From assembly GCA_022393335.1 (NCBI GenBank), contig JAJEKB010020884.1, positions 1 through 64,000 on the forward strand: a stretch of 64,000 nucleotides of DNA. Reading direction: 5' to 3'. Numbering within the stretch: the stretch's first letter is position 1; every line of letters starts with the position of its first letter. Source of the stretch: Macrotrachela quadricornifera. Taxonomy: Eukaryota; Rotifera; Eurotatoria; Philodinida; Philodinidae. A program made the translations under genes and the position numbers. Under the pieces are notes generated by a model. That model saw only the letters and a program-made list of their open reading frames with translations, searched no databases and was not told where the DNA came from. Shown here one piece after another: positions 24,556-36,165 of the stretch.

Positions 24556-26716
24556 GATTGATACCATATGAATAATAACATAAATATTAATATTTTTCAT
24601 TAAATTTATTGATGCTAACATATGCTCATTTACCCCTTTTATAAAGAAAGAATACATATATTTAAATGCATTTTTTCATACAAAACACTCTTAGTCATCA
24701 TACCTTTTAAAATATAGCTGGATCAGAACACTAAGAAAGGTATTTGTAAGTAATAAATAAGTTCGAAAGTATTTATTCAAATAATGTATTCATATAACCT
24801 ACTATTTAATATACAAACTTCAAAAAATTCTTTTTTCCAGTTTAATGATCCAGAAATAAAAATATAAACGAGCAAATAGCTTTCGTTTACTTTCGACGTG
24901 CACTCATATAAAAAAAAGCTATATTAAACAGCAAACATTAAATGTAACGTGAGGGATTTTTTTTCAAAAAAAAACGTACGATTTTTACTTTTGTGTTTGA
25001 GTAGAAAAGGATCGTTTATGTAAAAATGAATCAAGCCACAACCATAGAATCAAATGAATAAACAAATAACAATAAAAAGAAAATTCAAGTCTATCATATA
25101 TATACCTATTTAACATATTTGTTATGTAAATAAAAAGACACAATTACCCTGATGTTTGTTCATTCTGCAGAACGAAAAACAATATTTCAAAGAAATGAAT
25201 TTTATTAACTACACAAAATTTTAAAAAGAATGATTTTATATTTATGATGATACAATACAGTATAATTTAAATAAATATATATACGAATATGCTCATTTAT
25301 GATTGACTTTTACATAAATTAGCATTCCAAATACATAATAGGAATTAACATTATTTAAGAAGAGTATTGCTATAATTTCAAATAGAAGACAATAAATTTT
25401 ATATCAAATGAAAGCTCGTCAAAAATTAGATTTATTGATACGAAATAGTGAAGGGTATAAAAACTTTTTAATATCGAAATTAAACTGATACTTTTTTTAG
25501 ATGGAAAAGTGAGATATTAATCATTCAAAAATAGAGTAAAATATTTTTCTTGGATATTTTTACATTGTTTGATAGAGTTTATTGAACTCTACAAAATTGT
25601 ATACATTAAAAACTATTTGAAAAAGCTTATATATTTTGATGATTTTCACTTTCTCAAATGTTTCAAGATATAGATATGTTTTTCACACTGCATCGAATGA
25701 GTATATTTTCAAATATCTTACATACGAAGACTAATAGAAAACAACTGAATTTAATGTAAACAAGACCACTCTTTTTTCTATAAAAAAAGTGTAAAAAAAA
25801 TTGTAGACTTTTTAGTACATTCTTAAGACAGCTTTCAATAAATTATAATCCTACAACTTTTTACAAAAATTTTTAATCATCAATAAAGCTAATTTTTGAT
25901 AAGCTTCCATTTGATATAAAATGTATTGTCTTCGATTTGAAATAATAGCAATACTTCCCTTGTATAATATTATTTTCTATCCTGTATAAGTAATATCTAT
26001 AATAATGCTGAGAAAAATGAATATACATATATATATACCATTGTAAGTCTTGAAATATGTATTCATTTGATTTATAATTTTTGTTATATTTAACCAATTT
26101 TTTAGTTAACAATAAAGTGATGGTTACAAAAGTAAGATTAATAATATTATTCTGTTTGAATTAAACAAGGACATTCATTTTCTTTTCTTTTCTTTTTCAA
26201 TTCGATTGTTTAAACAAAAATTGAATAGAAGCAATCAAAAAATCAAGATTTAGCTACTTGAATGTTTTGAAAAAAATATTTTTTTTTCATTTACCCCTTC
26301 ATATATCATAATTAACAATTATATTATCTTGATAATTGAAAGAACTAGTAGGAGTTTTAACCTTCACATAATGTTTATTCAAAATATGTATTCCATATCT
26401 CTCATTATTTTTTTTTACCTTTCAACACATTTTTCTTTGATATAAGAGCGAATAGACATATAAATATGATTAATACAAGGTCAGAATATTATACATTAAA
26501 AAGCAATTGTAGTAATTGGAAGACGATATATTATATTCCTACGTACATCTTCTCGAATATCGAGTAATATTCTTTTTGAAAACATTATTTAATTATTCTA
26601 GTATTTATAGTTTATTTTACTGTAAAATATTTACTGTTTTTATATAACTAACTATATTTATTGAAATAATAAACTATAAATGATTAATAGAAAAAAAAAA
26701 TTATTATTGAGTTATG

Positions 26717-27475
26717 TTACATACATTTAATATGAGTGAAATTTTTATCATAACAAAAAGCAACTTCTCTTAATTTTTTTCCTCTATTTTTCATCATTAT
26801 ATCAATATGATCAGATGTTAATTGTGGATTAATATTTAAAAAACTTTGTTTAATATTTTCATATCTTGCACGTCTTGTAATATTATGATTATTTAATATT
26901 TCATTTATATTATTTGGTAGACGTATTTTTGAATAAAGTATTTTAATTTGTTCAAAATAATCTTCAGGTTTTTGCCAATAACATGTACCATGTTTTTCCC
27001 ATTCATCTTGCATTAAAATTTCTGATGGCATTATACAAAAATATTTTTTAATTGTATCAATTGATATAGGATTTTCATTTCGACAATTTCTTGGATGTGA
27101 ACGAATTGAATGTGATTTATTATCTTTTTTCATTGTACTTGGCCATAATCCATGAACAATAAAACCAAATGAATGTTGACATTGAAATAAATTTTTTATA
27201 TGAGATTTTCCTTCACAAAATGTTGGAGACCATGATATACTTAAACGAAAATAATCTATTGAACTATTTATATTACGATATTCATGAGGTTTTTTTGTAT
27301 AATCAAAATCATAATCCGTTTCATATTGTTTCGGTCGAGGACATAATAAATCATAAGTAATTACTTGTCGTTCATTACGACGAATAATTAAATAAAAAAC
27401 TGAACCAATAATAATGAGTAATAGAAGAGCAATAGCAATAGCAATTATCAAATAACGTATACGATTATTCTTCAT
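26717..27475 (-). CDS. RNase T2 family ribonuclease with N-terminal membrane anchor
   Basis: A single-exon ORF of 252 aa. RNase T2 enzymes cleave single-stranded RNA through a 2',3'-cyclic phosphate, usually in lysosomes or outside the cell. Both catalytic signatures are present: CAS I as FIVHGLWPS (about residues 107-115) and CAS II as DEWEKHGTCYW (about 157-167), giving the catalytic His, Glu, Lys and His. The N-terminal fold segment FRLSISWSPTFC is also typical, as is the closing EVAFCYDKNF..IKC. Residues 8-31 form one long hydrophobic segment preceded by KNNRIR and followed by RRNER, so it looks like an uncleaved type II anchor rather than the usual cleavable signal peptide. Length matches the family (human RNASET2 is about 256 aa). 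Confidence 0.92.
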   Translation of the reverse strand: MKNNRIRYLIIAIAIALLLLIIIGSVFYLIIRRNERQVITYDLLCPRPKQYETDYDFDYTKKPHEYRNINSSIDYFRLSISWSPTFCEGKSHIKNLFQCQHSFGFIVHGLWPSTMKKDNKSHSIRSHPRNCRNENPISIDTIKKYFCIMPSEILMQDEWEKHGTCYWQKPEDYFEQIKILYSKIRLPNNINEILNNHNITRRARYENIKQSFLNINPQLTSDHIDIMMKNRGKKLREVAFCYDKNFTHIKCM

Positions 27476-30400
27476 CGTCTTTCTTGTTATGTTTTTGAAT
27501 AATGAAAATATCGAGAAATCTTGCTTATTCTATATACTAAAAAAAAGAAAAGGAAACATTATGTTTATATCTTTCTATATGTTATGGTATACTATTTTCA
27601 TCGATTTGTTTACATGTGGACATCTGGCGATTAGAATGACAGAAATGCCATTTATAGAAATTATTTTAATGTGTAGCGGAGAGATGGCATAACACATATA
27701 TTAATGTCTAATTTTTATATGATAGTGTCAAGAGAAGTTTTCTATTTCATTATGAATGTACAATCGTTTTGATTGTAAAAATTAATATAGAAAATATTCA
27801 GATTGATTAAAGCATTGATGAAATCAGTATTTTCATAAAGCAATACTATATTTTATAGGGATTTGATCTTATTTTAAATGAGAAGAAGAATTCGAGATAT
27901 ATGTAGACGGTATTATAATGTCTTTTAGATATACAGATGTTTATATTTAACTACAAAAATAAACACTTAAAACATTTGCACTATTCACTTTAAAATAATA
28001 TTTTATTTGTTACAACATTGTGAAAGCTAAGGAGGCAAATGTTTTGGAATAGGTTCTCTACCATCTTTTTTTCTTTTTCTTTGTATTATCTAGTTTTTGA
28101 ATAAACATACTACGATCTTTGTATATATATACACTTTAAATTGTTTTATCCAAACAACAATGATTAAATGTCACTGAGATTATTATTAGATTCTGTCAGA
28201 ATTCATTAAAATATATCTAAAAGGTTCTATTACAAGTTAATATTATAGGAATATACATAATCACAATGTAATTAACTGGAAATTATAAAACAAGTTTCTA
28301 TTAATTTTTATTCTATTTCTGTATTTCTTGTCTGCAAAGATCGTCACTACTTTGGATATTTTTGGTAGACTATATTTATCTTAGATTATACAATCAAACA
28401 TCCAATATATATTTATTTATTAATATTGTATTATTTTCTAATGACATAAAGATGAATCATTCAATCCAATAAATGCTAATAATTATTCTTTTCATGATTA
28501 AATCTATTCTCAATGTGTAATAATCATTTGATACTTATTCTATACTAAATCTGATTTATAAGTGCAGCAAGGAAACAGTTCCTTATATACTTATGAATTG
28601 TTTTCTATTATACACATTGTAATATAGTGCTTTTTATCGAAATGTCAATTACATTTAAGTTTTTCATATTATGCTCTTGCTCAGCTAAAAGTGCAACTGA
28701 TCCGCAGATTATACTTTGACAACAAAACTTTAAGATACATGCAGACTCTATCCACGTGGAGACAAAAAATCTTATTCAAGACCAGGAAAAATTTAATGCC
28801 TGTATTGTAAAGTATCACCCATAATCAAAGTAACAAGAAAGATTAAAGAAACCGGTCATCCACTTCCTACGTACGATGGTCAGCAATCCGGATTCCAACC
28901 TCCGTATAATGCTCAATGCCCTCAGGCCCCACCAATACACTGGAAGGAAAGAGACAAAGCAACCACTTGTAGTAATACCAAGTATAATTCATAAATACTT
29001 ACATAAAGAAACAGACTATTGAGTACGTGTTAAACTACTCATTCTCATAGTATCGGCATGCTTCCGTTTCAAGCGCAGTATGCAAGTGCTCTTTTCTGTT
29101 TTTTTTATCAATTCATATTCTTCATCTTTTTTTGCTCATTCCTTTTAATATCGGTCAATCATCAATTGGTTATCTACCACGATTAATACACCTGCAAGTG
29201 TAGCACTTTTTACATTATAATACGCTTAATGGCTTTAATTAGCTCTAAGAATTTCTCTGTTAGTGCTTTCGAGCATCACAGTACTTAGCATAAATTTAAA
29301 AAAGTAGAGTTTTTTCAAATGTTTTAATTTTTGGAACAAACTCACAAACCAAAAAAGACATCAGTATGCGGGTCTCTCTATTGATCGTTTTTGAAGTATC
29401 ACCTGTAAGAAGGTGGAAGGACGATGATGTTCTTTTTCCGTATTGAAGCCAAGTTAGGGGTAACTCTTAAGGGCCATTCCAAAGATCGATTTTGTCATAA
29501 CTTTCAATCTAATATTTAGCTCATGTCCGTAGTTCGTTCCGAGGAGAATCAAAATACTACTTTGCCATTCTCATAGGAGAGTGCAAGTATATGGTTTGAA
29601 AATAGCTTTTAATAAGATTTTTCAAAAAGTTTTGTTGAAAATAATCATAATAGACACTATTCATATTAAATATAAAATCTAAAAGAAATTTCACTCATTA
29701 GTTGAACGATAGTGCTTAAAAAGTTAAAAGAGGAAGATTTTGTTATCGGACTTGATTCTCATGAATCTAATTTAGCTCTCACTATTTTGTAGTATACAAT
29801 AAAATTGCAAGAAAAAACATGTGAATGAGAAATGTCAAAAATTGATGATAAAACTTACGAAGAAATATTACATTTACATATACCAATTTCAAAATCAAAC
29901 AGATTATATTTCTTCAAACGATACATTTATAAATATCCTTTAACGATCAAAATAACATTTCAAACAATAATCCGCTATTGTATATAAAATATTACATTTT
30001 ATAATAGTGAAATAAAAGAATTTTATTTAAAATGTTATTTTATTCGCGTTAGTCTCTTTTACAGGATAGGTTTTTTATTATCTAATTGAAATAAAGCGAC
30101 ATCTAACAAATAATTTCATTTTGATTATAATATATTGTATTCATACAAATTATACATAAATAATATTCAAAAAAGTAAAAAGCTTTTAATTCTTTTTTTT
30201 TCTCAAAAAAAAAATTTGATAAACTAAAATAATCATTTTATTATCAAGGTTATATATCTTGATATTACCATGAACCTGAACATAACAAAGAACAACATGA
30301 TCACACATAGTTATAAGAGAACGAACGAAGAAAAAAAAAGTATAGGTTAGCAATGTGTAGGGCAAAAAAGAAATAACATATTTGTCACTATTGCCCGATG

Positions 30401-30536
30401 TTGAAGAGAAAGAAAAAGAAAAAGCTATAATACAAACAGAACAAATAAATATAGAAAGCAAAAGAACGGAGAGAGAATATAAAAAGAAGCAGAAATGTTG
30501 AAGAAAACAAGAAATTAATCGAAACATATATTTACA
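27476..30536. other. Intergenic region between divergent genes
   Basis: Lies between RNase T2 (-) and TMEM106 (+), so it should hold both promoters. Nothing was recognised apart from a possible decayed proline-rich coding fragment at 28797-28994 and a less AT-rich stretch at about 29380-29600 with no clear identity. Confidence 0.45.
28797..28994 (+). pseudogene. Possible decayed proline-rich coding fragment
   Basis: A 65-codon open frame without an ATG, bounded by stops. It reads GHPLPTYDGQQSGFQPPYNA and then QCPQAPPIHWKERDKATTC. The Pro/Gln/Tyr-rich composition and codon content differ sharply from the AT-rich flanks, so it may be a relic exon of a protein with PPxY-like tails. No adjoining exon could be joined to it. 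It could be chance. Confidence 0.22.
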
Positions 30537-31268
30537 ATGGAGTCAACAACAATAATATCGGATACCGATGATGAACCACTTTTAAATACGCCAAATGAAA
30601 ATTTATTAAGTAATCGTCAATGTCCAACATGTCAAGGTACAGGTTCAGTAATACAATCACCCGGTCTTGTTGCTCTAATTCCACTTGATGATGTTCGACT
30701 TAAACGAAGACATACATTCTTATGGATTATTCTAACAATTATTTTTTGTACAATTATTGCTTCAGCTGTTATTGCTATTATTCTTCCACGTTCTGTACAT
30801 TTATCTATACAAAATCCTATTGTTATTGATGCTACTAATGATACATATAGAAATAGTAGTTATTTTAATTTAAAATTTAATCATCATACAATTATTAAAT
30901 CAGATAATTGGGTACCAATACGTTTAATTAATTTAACCATATTAATTGAACATCAACTTGTATTAATTAATACAGATTCTGACATAATTTATGGTAATAA
31001 AATGTTTTTACGACCATTAGGTACAATACAATCAAATTTAACTATTAAACTTGATTTTACTTCTGATACAATGGTATATCGTGTATGTCATGGTATATTT
31101 CGACAAATGCTTATGTTTAAATTACAAACAATATTAACATATGCGGATTTTCTTCTTAATAGAATTCAAACAACAAATGATATTTCTTATCAATATGTTT
31201 TATGTAATAGAGGAGAATGGAAACCACATGAAAATCTTATAATTAATACAACTATTAAAGATTTATAA
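30537..31268 (+). CDS. TMEM106 family lysosomal membrane protein
   Basis: A single exon of 243 aa. TMEM106 proteins are type II glycoproteins of late endosomes and lysosomes that affect lysosome size, acidification and transport. Seen: a cytosolic N-terminus with the family motif CPTCQGTGSV (about residues 29-38) followed by LVALIPLDDVRLKRR; one membrane segment (about 60-82, FLWIILTIIFCTIIASAVIA); then the post-membrane LPRSV and a lumenal beta-rich domain with several N-x-S/T sites. Near the C-terminus, YQYVLCNRGEW matches the conserved YxYVDC end of the family. The vertebrate protein is about 274 aa, so length is near normal. Which vertebrate paralogue (A, B or C) it corresponds to cannot be said. 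Confidence 0.92.
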   Translation: MESTTIISDTDDEPLLNTPNENLLSNRQCPTCQGTGSVIQSPGLVALIPLDDVRLKRRHTFLWIILTIIFCTIIASAVIAIILPRSVHLSIQNPIVIDATNDTYRNSSYFNLKFNHHTIIKSDNWVPIRLINLTILIEHQLVLINTDSDIIYGNKMFLRPLGTIQSNLTIKLDFTSDTMVYRVCHGIFRQMLMFKLQTILTYADFLLNRIQTTNDISYQYVLCNRGEWKPHENLIINTTIKDL

Positions 31269-33227
31269 AAGAAAAAAGAAATTTATGTATATCTTATAAA
31301 ATAAAAATTATTGTTAGAAACTTAACAATGTAACAAAATAATGTGTTTTTCTTAAATATAATATTACATTCGATCAGTATATGTTAAATAAGAATACTTT
31401 TTTTTTTCTGTTTGAAATAATGAAAAATTTTGATTTAATGATTTATTAATTTTACAAAAAGTATTAAATATTGCTGCAAGAAAAAAAAACAGTTGAAATG
31501 CTAATTTTGTTTGTTTTATATTCAATAATAAAATGTGATTTTTTAAAATATTTATGTATATATATATACGCGAGAAGGTATTATTTATTTCAATAGTTAA
31601 ATACTGATTAATCATTTCATTTACAGAAGAAATATCTCAATCCTTCATTCAAGTATATACCACTTGATTAAGTTTTATCAATAGATATATCTATATCATG
31701 AGAATGTAAACATAATAAATGGTGCATAGTGATGAAACTCACACAATTTTTTAATAATTCTTTATAGAAAGATAATAAGACATAGGATAAACTTTAGAAT
31801 GATAATACAAATAAATAATATATTAGACAATTTTACCTAGTAGTCGAAAATATTTGCTTTATTCTTTGCATTTAAGGATCTAAACTATATGTAATAGATA
31901 TAAACTTGAATGTTCCTCTCACTGTTTATTTTTTATGAGAAATAAGTTTTGTAAATCATAGATTTATATTTGCTTAATACTGATTGAGGTCAAATTTCTT
32001 AGCTACTCTGCTGAGTAAAAATCCTTAATAGTTTCTAGAAATTCATAGAAGAACTCCTCATAAACACTAAGAAAATGTCGAAATTTATAGAGATTTTCTG
32101 ATAAATCATTTTTGAGAATTAACGAAAAAATACATTTGAGACTTCGTCGTAAATATCAATTTAAAAAAAATAAATCATACTTTTTCTTATTTAAATTAAT
32201 CATAACAATAACACCAATGATATTGAATGAAAATACAATCCTTATTTATTAATATTTATTAAACGAATGATTACGATAAAATAAAGAATATAATTGAAAT
32301 AGAGACATTATGTAATTAAATATACGGATAAAGAAAGCAAAACACTGTATTCTTTGTAAATAGTCTATTGTATCAAATATATTTTTAAGCACATAATTAT
32401 TAAATAATGAAAATAAATATTATAACAATCAAATAGCAGCTGTGTTGTATGGAGTACGAAAATTGCAAAATAACTTTAATATAATAAAATATCAATACTT
32501 TAGTAGTAATCATATCGTTGACTTCCCTTAATTATACAATTGGTCTGTGTTGCATTCAGATTATTATAGTATTCTAATCATCTCTTATCCTACAGATGGG
32601 CTCGGTTTGATTCAAAAATCTTTAGATTAATTTCGTTTTAAGTTTGATTGAATTTCAAGAAAACGCGAACTGATCTCACCAAAAAATTATTTCTTAACAC
32701 ATTACTAGTTTTTGGCAAGTTTTGACTCTGTTCAAATCGGTTTCAATTTTTAAAAACCTCAAATCGAACCTAATTCTGTCAGATCTGATACTTTACTACT
32801 AATAATCAACAATCATAAACATATTATGATAGTTACGGAATTCCAAAGTATTGTTAGAATAGAAAAACTCATAAGTAGAACATTTCATAATTTTACAAAA
32901 CAAAAAGAAGCAAATTCAATGATTTCTCTTACATATTTAACAAAATATTTGCTCTTTTTTTGTTACTTCCATCTTTCTATCATTATATCTTGCCATGAAA
33001 ATTTAAATTATCATTTTTTTAAGATATTTTTCATTGCATATTATTTTAAAAACATAATTTCATTCGTTTTTACTGTACTCTTACGCTACCTATCTCATAT
33101 ATTAATATACATGTCATGAAGAGAAAAAAAAAACATATGACAGATATATAAAAATGATTGTGCAGCGAAGCAAAACAGTAATAGCAATCATATTCATACG
33201 TAGAAAAATAAGAATAATAATGTTAAT
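31269..33227. other. Intergenic region
   Basis: Lies between two plus-strand genes. AT-rich, with no recognised gene. The ORF at 32826-33119 has random hydrophobic composition and is not called. GT31 regulatory sequence must lie near 33.1 kb. Confidence 0.5.
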
Positions 33228-34334
33228 ATGTTCGAAGAATATTACAACCATCATCGTCGTTTAATAACATTAATTACTTCTATTATTACTTCATTAGTTT
33301 TAATTTTACTTTTTTATCATATTAAAAATATTTTAATTTCATCAGTTTCATATCAACCATCTGTTAATCATTTGATTATACCAAATGAATTACCTAATAG
33401 AAATCTACCACATATAAAATCAATACCAATATCAAAAAATTTTCTTCATTTATTTCCATCATTAAAAAGAGTATCAAATGGTGTTTTATCTTCAATTAAA
33501 TTTATAAATTCACCGTTTTTAGAATTACAATCTGAATCAAATAATATTATACCTTTGTTTGTTTTATCTAAAGCATCAAATATTGAAATACGTGATGCTA
33601 TACGACGAACATGGGCTTTTGAACAATTACATCAAAATAATACAATAAAAGTTAAAATTTTTTTTCTTGTTGGTATTGATGATTTTACAATACAACGTAC
33701 ATCTGCAGAACAATATCTTTTTGATGATATTATTCAAGTTTCTTTACCTGATATAGATTCATTTAATGCTTATAAAGAACTTTCAGCAATATTATGGATG
33801 CGATCATATTTACCAAATGCACCATTTTATATTAAAACAGAAGATGATATTATTATAAATATGAAAGTTATTATTGATAAACTTTTACCAACTATTGAAA
33901 GTATTAAAAATGAAAATTTAGTTATTGGTTGGTTTGGTTCAGAACATTCTATTCAAAGAGGTAATTATCAAAAATTTGTTGATGCACTTATTTCACCATT
34001 ATATGCTAATTTACATTATGCCATGGGTTTATTATATATTATAACATCAGGAGCTTGTGATCGTATGCTTGATGCATTAAGTCATATTGATATTATTGAA
34101 TATCCAGGTGATACATTTGTTACAGGTATTCTTCGAGAAGCTGCACATGTTCAAATAAAAGATTTATCACAATCTGGAGAAGATTATAAATATGAATTTT
34201 CTAATGGAGCATGTGGAGATACATTTAAAAAAAATTTTAAATTATTATTTTGTACATCATCATTACGTATTACTACATCTCGTTCAGTATCAGAATATTT
34301 TTCAGCATGGAATACACTTATTAGTGAACATTAA
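33228..34334 (+). CDS. Beta-1,3-galactosyl/N-acetylglucosaminyltransferase, GT31 family
   Basis: A single exon of 368 aa. GT31 enzymes are Golgi type II proteins that add galactose or GlcNAc in beta-1,3 linkage to glycoproteins and glycolipids, using a UDP-sugar and Mn2+. Seen: a short cytosolic tail (MFEEYYNHHRR), a signal-anchor (about residues 11-31), a stem region, then the catalytic domain with IRDAIRRTWA (the conserved I-R-x-x-W motif, about 121-130), KIFFLVG, DIIQVSLPDIDSFNAYKEL (the D-x-Y-x-N-L-T-x-K block), and KTEDDIIIN (about 204-212). The last is the metal-binding DxD motif in the EDD form. ITSGACDRMLDAL and EYPGDTFVTGIL match the conserved C-terminal segments (EDVYVG-like). The acceptor cannot be predicted. 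Confidence 0.88.
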   Translation: MFEEYYNHHRRLITLITSIITSLVLILLFYHIKNILISSVSYQPSVNHLIIPNELPNRNLPHIKSIPISKNFLHLFPSLKRVSNGVLSSIKFINSPFLELQSESNNIIPLFVLSKASNIEIRDAIRRTWAFEQLHQNNTIKVKIFFLVGIDDFTIQRTSAEQYLFDDIIQVSLPDIDSFNAYKELSAILWMRSYLPNAPFYIKTEDDIIINMKVIIDKLLPTIESIKNENLVIGWFGSEHSIQRGNYQKFVDALISPLYANLHYAMGLLYIITSGACDRMLDALSHIDIIEYPGDTFVTGILREAAHVQIKDLSQSGEDYKYEFSNGACGDTFKKNFKLLFCTSSLRITTSRSVSEYFSAWNTLISEH

Positions 34335-36165
34335 ATAACTATTAAAATATAAATAAAATATTTTTTAGAAAAATAAGTATTAAGTTTGATTTTTAATTAA
34401 TTTATAAAATCGAATAGTTTGGTAAAAAATTGAAAAGGTTTTTAGATAGTTTAAATTATTATTCTTTACAATATTACGTATATTTTATTCAAGGATGAAA
34501 TAGTAAATTGATTAATTATCAATGAATTGTTGTTGTATGTAAATATTGACTGCTTTTATTTTTTAAATATAAATTGACAATAAATTCAAATTTTTTTTAA
34601 TGGTATTAGTTTATTCAATGAGAATGTTTCAATTATACAACTAAACTATTCAATCGAACAATGAAAATTAAGGAATATCCAGTCAAACGCAAAAGTCTAA
34701 GTAATGTGTGTGGACGCCATATTATTGTTATGTACACATGTACGGATCACTATGATTTCGGATGTATATAGACGCGTCAGAAAATTCACTATATTTGCGA
34801 ATATACGTATTATATTTTCACTTGCAAAGCCATTTTTTTCCAAAGATGCAATTCGAATATACATAGTTTATTTAATAACACAAGCTCCTTCACTATTCGA
34901 CCATCTACTTACGTTAGAATTTCATTCAATAATAATCATTCGATAACTACTAGATATGTATATGCATGAACACCAACAACAATGACGAATTTGAAAGATT
35001 GTACTAGTTTTTAGATTAGGCAATTAAAATTTTGACAATATATTTCTGAGATATGGAATTACTCATTGAGAAATATTGAAGTATAGCAAGATGATTTATT
35101 TTGTACAAATAAAATCTGTATAAAATAATACTCATCATAAATCGATTCACTTGCCTTTAGATTAATACAATTGACACATTATTTGTTTTTATAAATACAA
35201 ATGGCGTTAATATAATTAGACAATAATACAAATTTCTTATAATTTTATTATCGTTATTTGTACTTAAAAGAACATAAATTATATTATTCATTAAGTATGA
35301 CATTTGTATTAATCATAATTCTATATTTCTATTAAATCATCAATCTTTAATTATTAACAAGTTGTAGACTTATCCATACAATATTGAATTGTCAATAAAA
35401 TCATATTAAATATCTATAATATCAATACTATAACTATAATCGATAGTTAACTAATTTAAACGTTGATTTTCAAGATAAATTTGTTTTTTTTATGTAGATA
35501 AAATACATTTAATATAAATTTATAACTTTAGATATGAATAGACAACAAAATTTCTGGATATAATCAATACATAAAATATTTCTAATTAAACAGATAAATT
35601 GACAAAAAATATTTTTGTTATCCATCCAATAGTAAATAAATCAGGCACGTTTATCTGAAATACGGTTAGAAATGTCCATAAAAATGTTGAAACATAGCTT
35701 CAGTTACGGTAAAAAGCATGCCTGATCGGTCCACACACCATTTTACAAGTTCCTTAAAGTAATTGATATCATACTTCCTGAGCATTAAAGTTGCTTCTTT
35801 TTTGATGATAGATGAATATTGACGATCTACTAAGTTTTTTTTCAAATTAGTTTATATAATTCATATCAAGAACAATAAGAAAAATGGTGGCACAACTAAT
35901 ACGATATCTTGTAATAATCAACTAAATATAGCATGAACATATTCTTCGTCTATCTGTAACATATTACAACGACCCAAATGTACATATCATCACCTGACAA
36001 GGACAATAAAAATCAGGCTTTCGACTGTTTAATAAAGCCGATTGAGACTATTTTTCAATTATCTTTTTTCTTTTTCATTAAATATTTTTATATACATTCA
36101 TATAAAGATAGCAAAAAAAACCAAAGAACAACATACAATAATAAAAAAAACGAAAATGACAATTA
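34335..36165. other. Convergent intergenic region
   Basis: Lies between the 3' ends of the GT31 gene (+) and the protocadherin gene (-). AT-rich; the few ORFs look random. No repeats with clear ends. Confidence 0.5.

Larger units (their letters stand above)
20455..26716. other. Gene-poor 6-kb region with two inverted-repeat elements
   Basis: No protein gene was recognised; the longest ORFs are under 80 codons and look random. It contains the inverted-repeat element at 22127-22727 and the large foldback at 23567-24555. The remainder is AT-rich with many homopolymer runs. Confidence 0.5.

Noticed and set aside
32580..32800. Weak inverted similarity (CTCGGTTTGATTCAAAAATC versus TTAGGTTCGATTTGAGG)
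   Set aside because: The match is short and interrupted, with no defined ends; it could be chance in AT-rich DNA.
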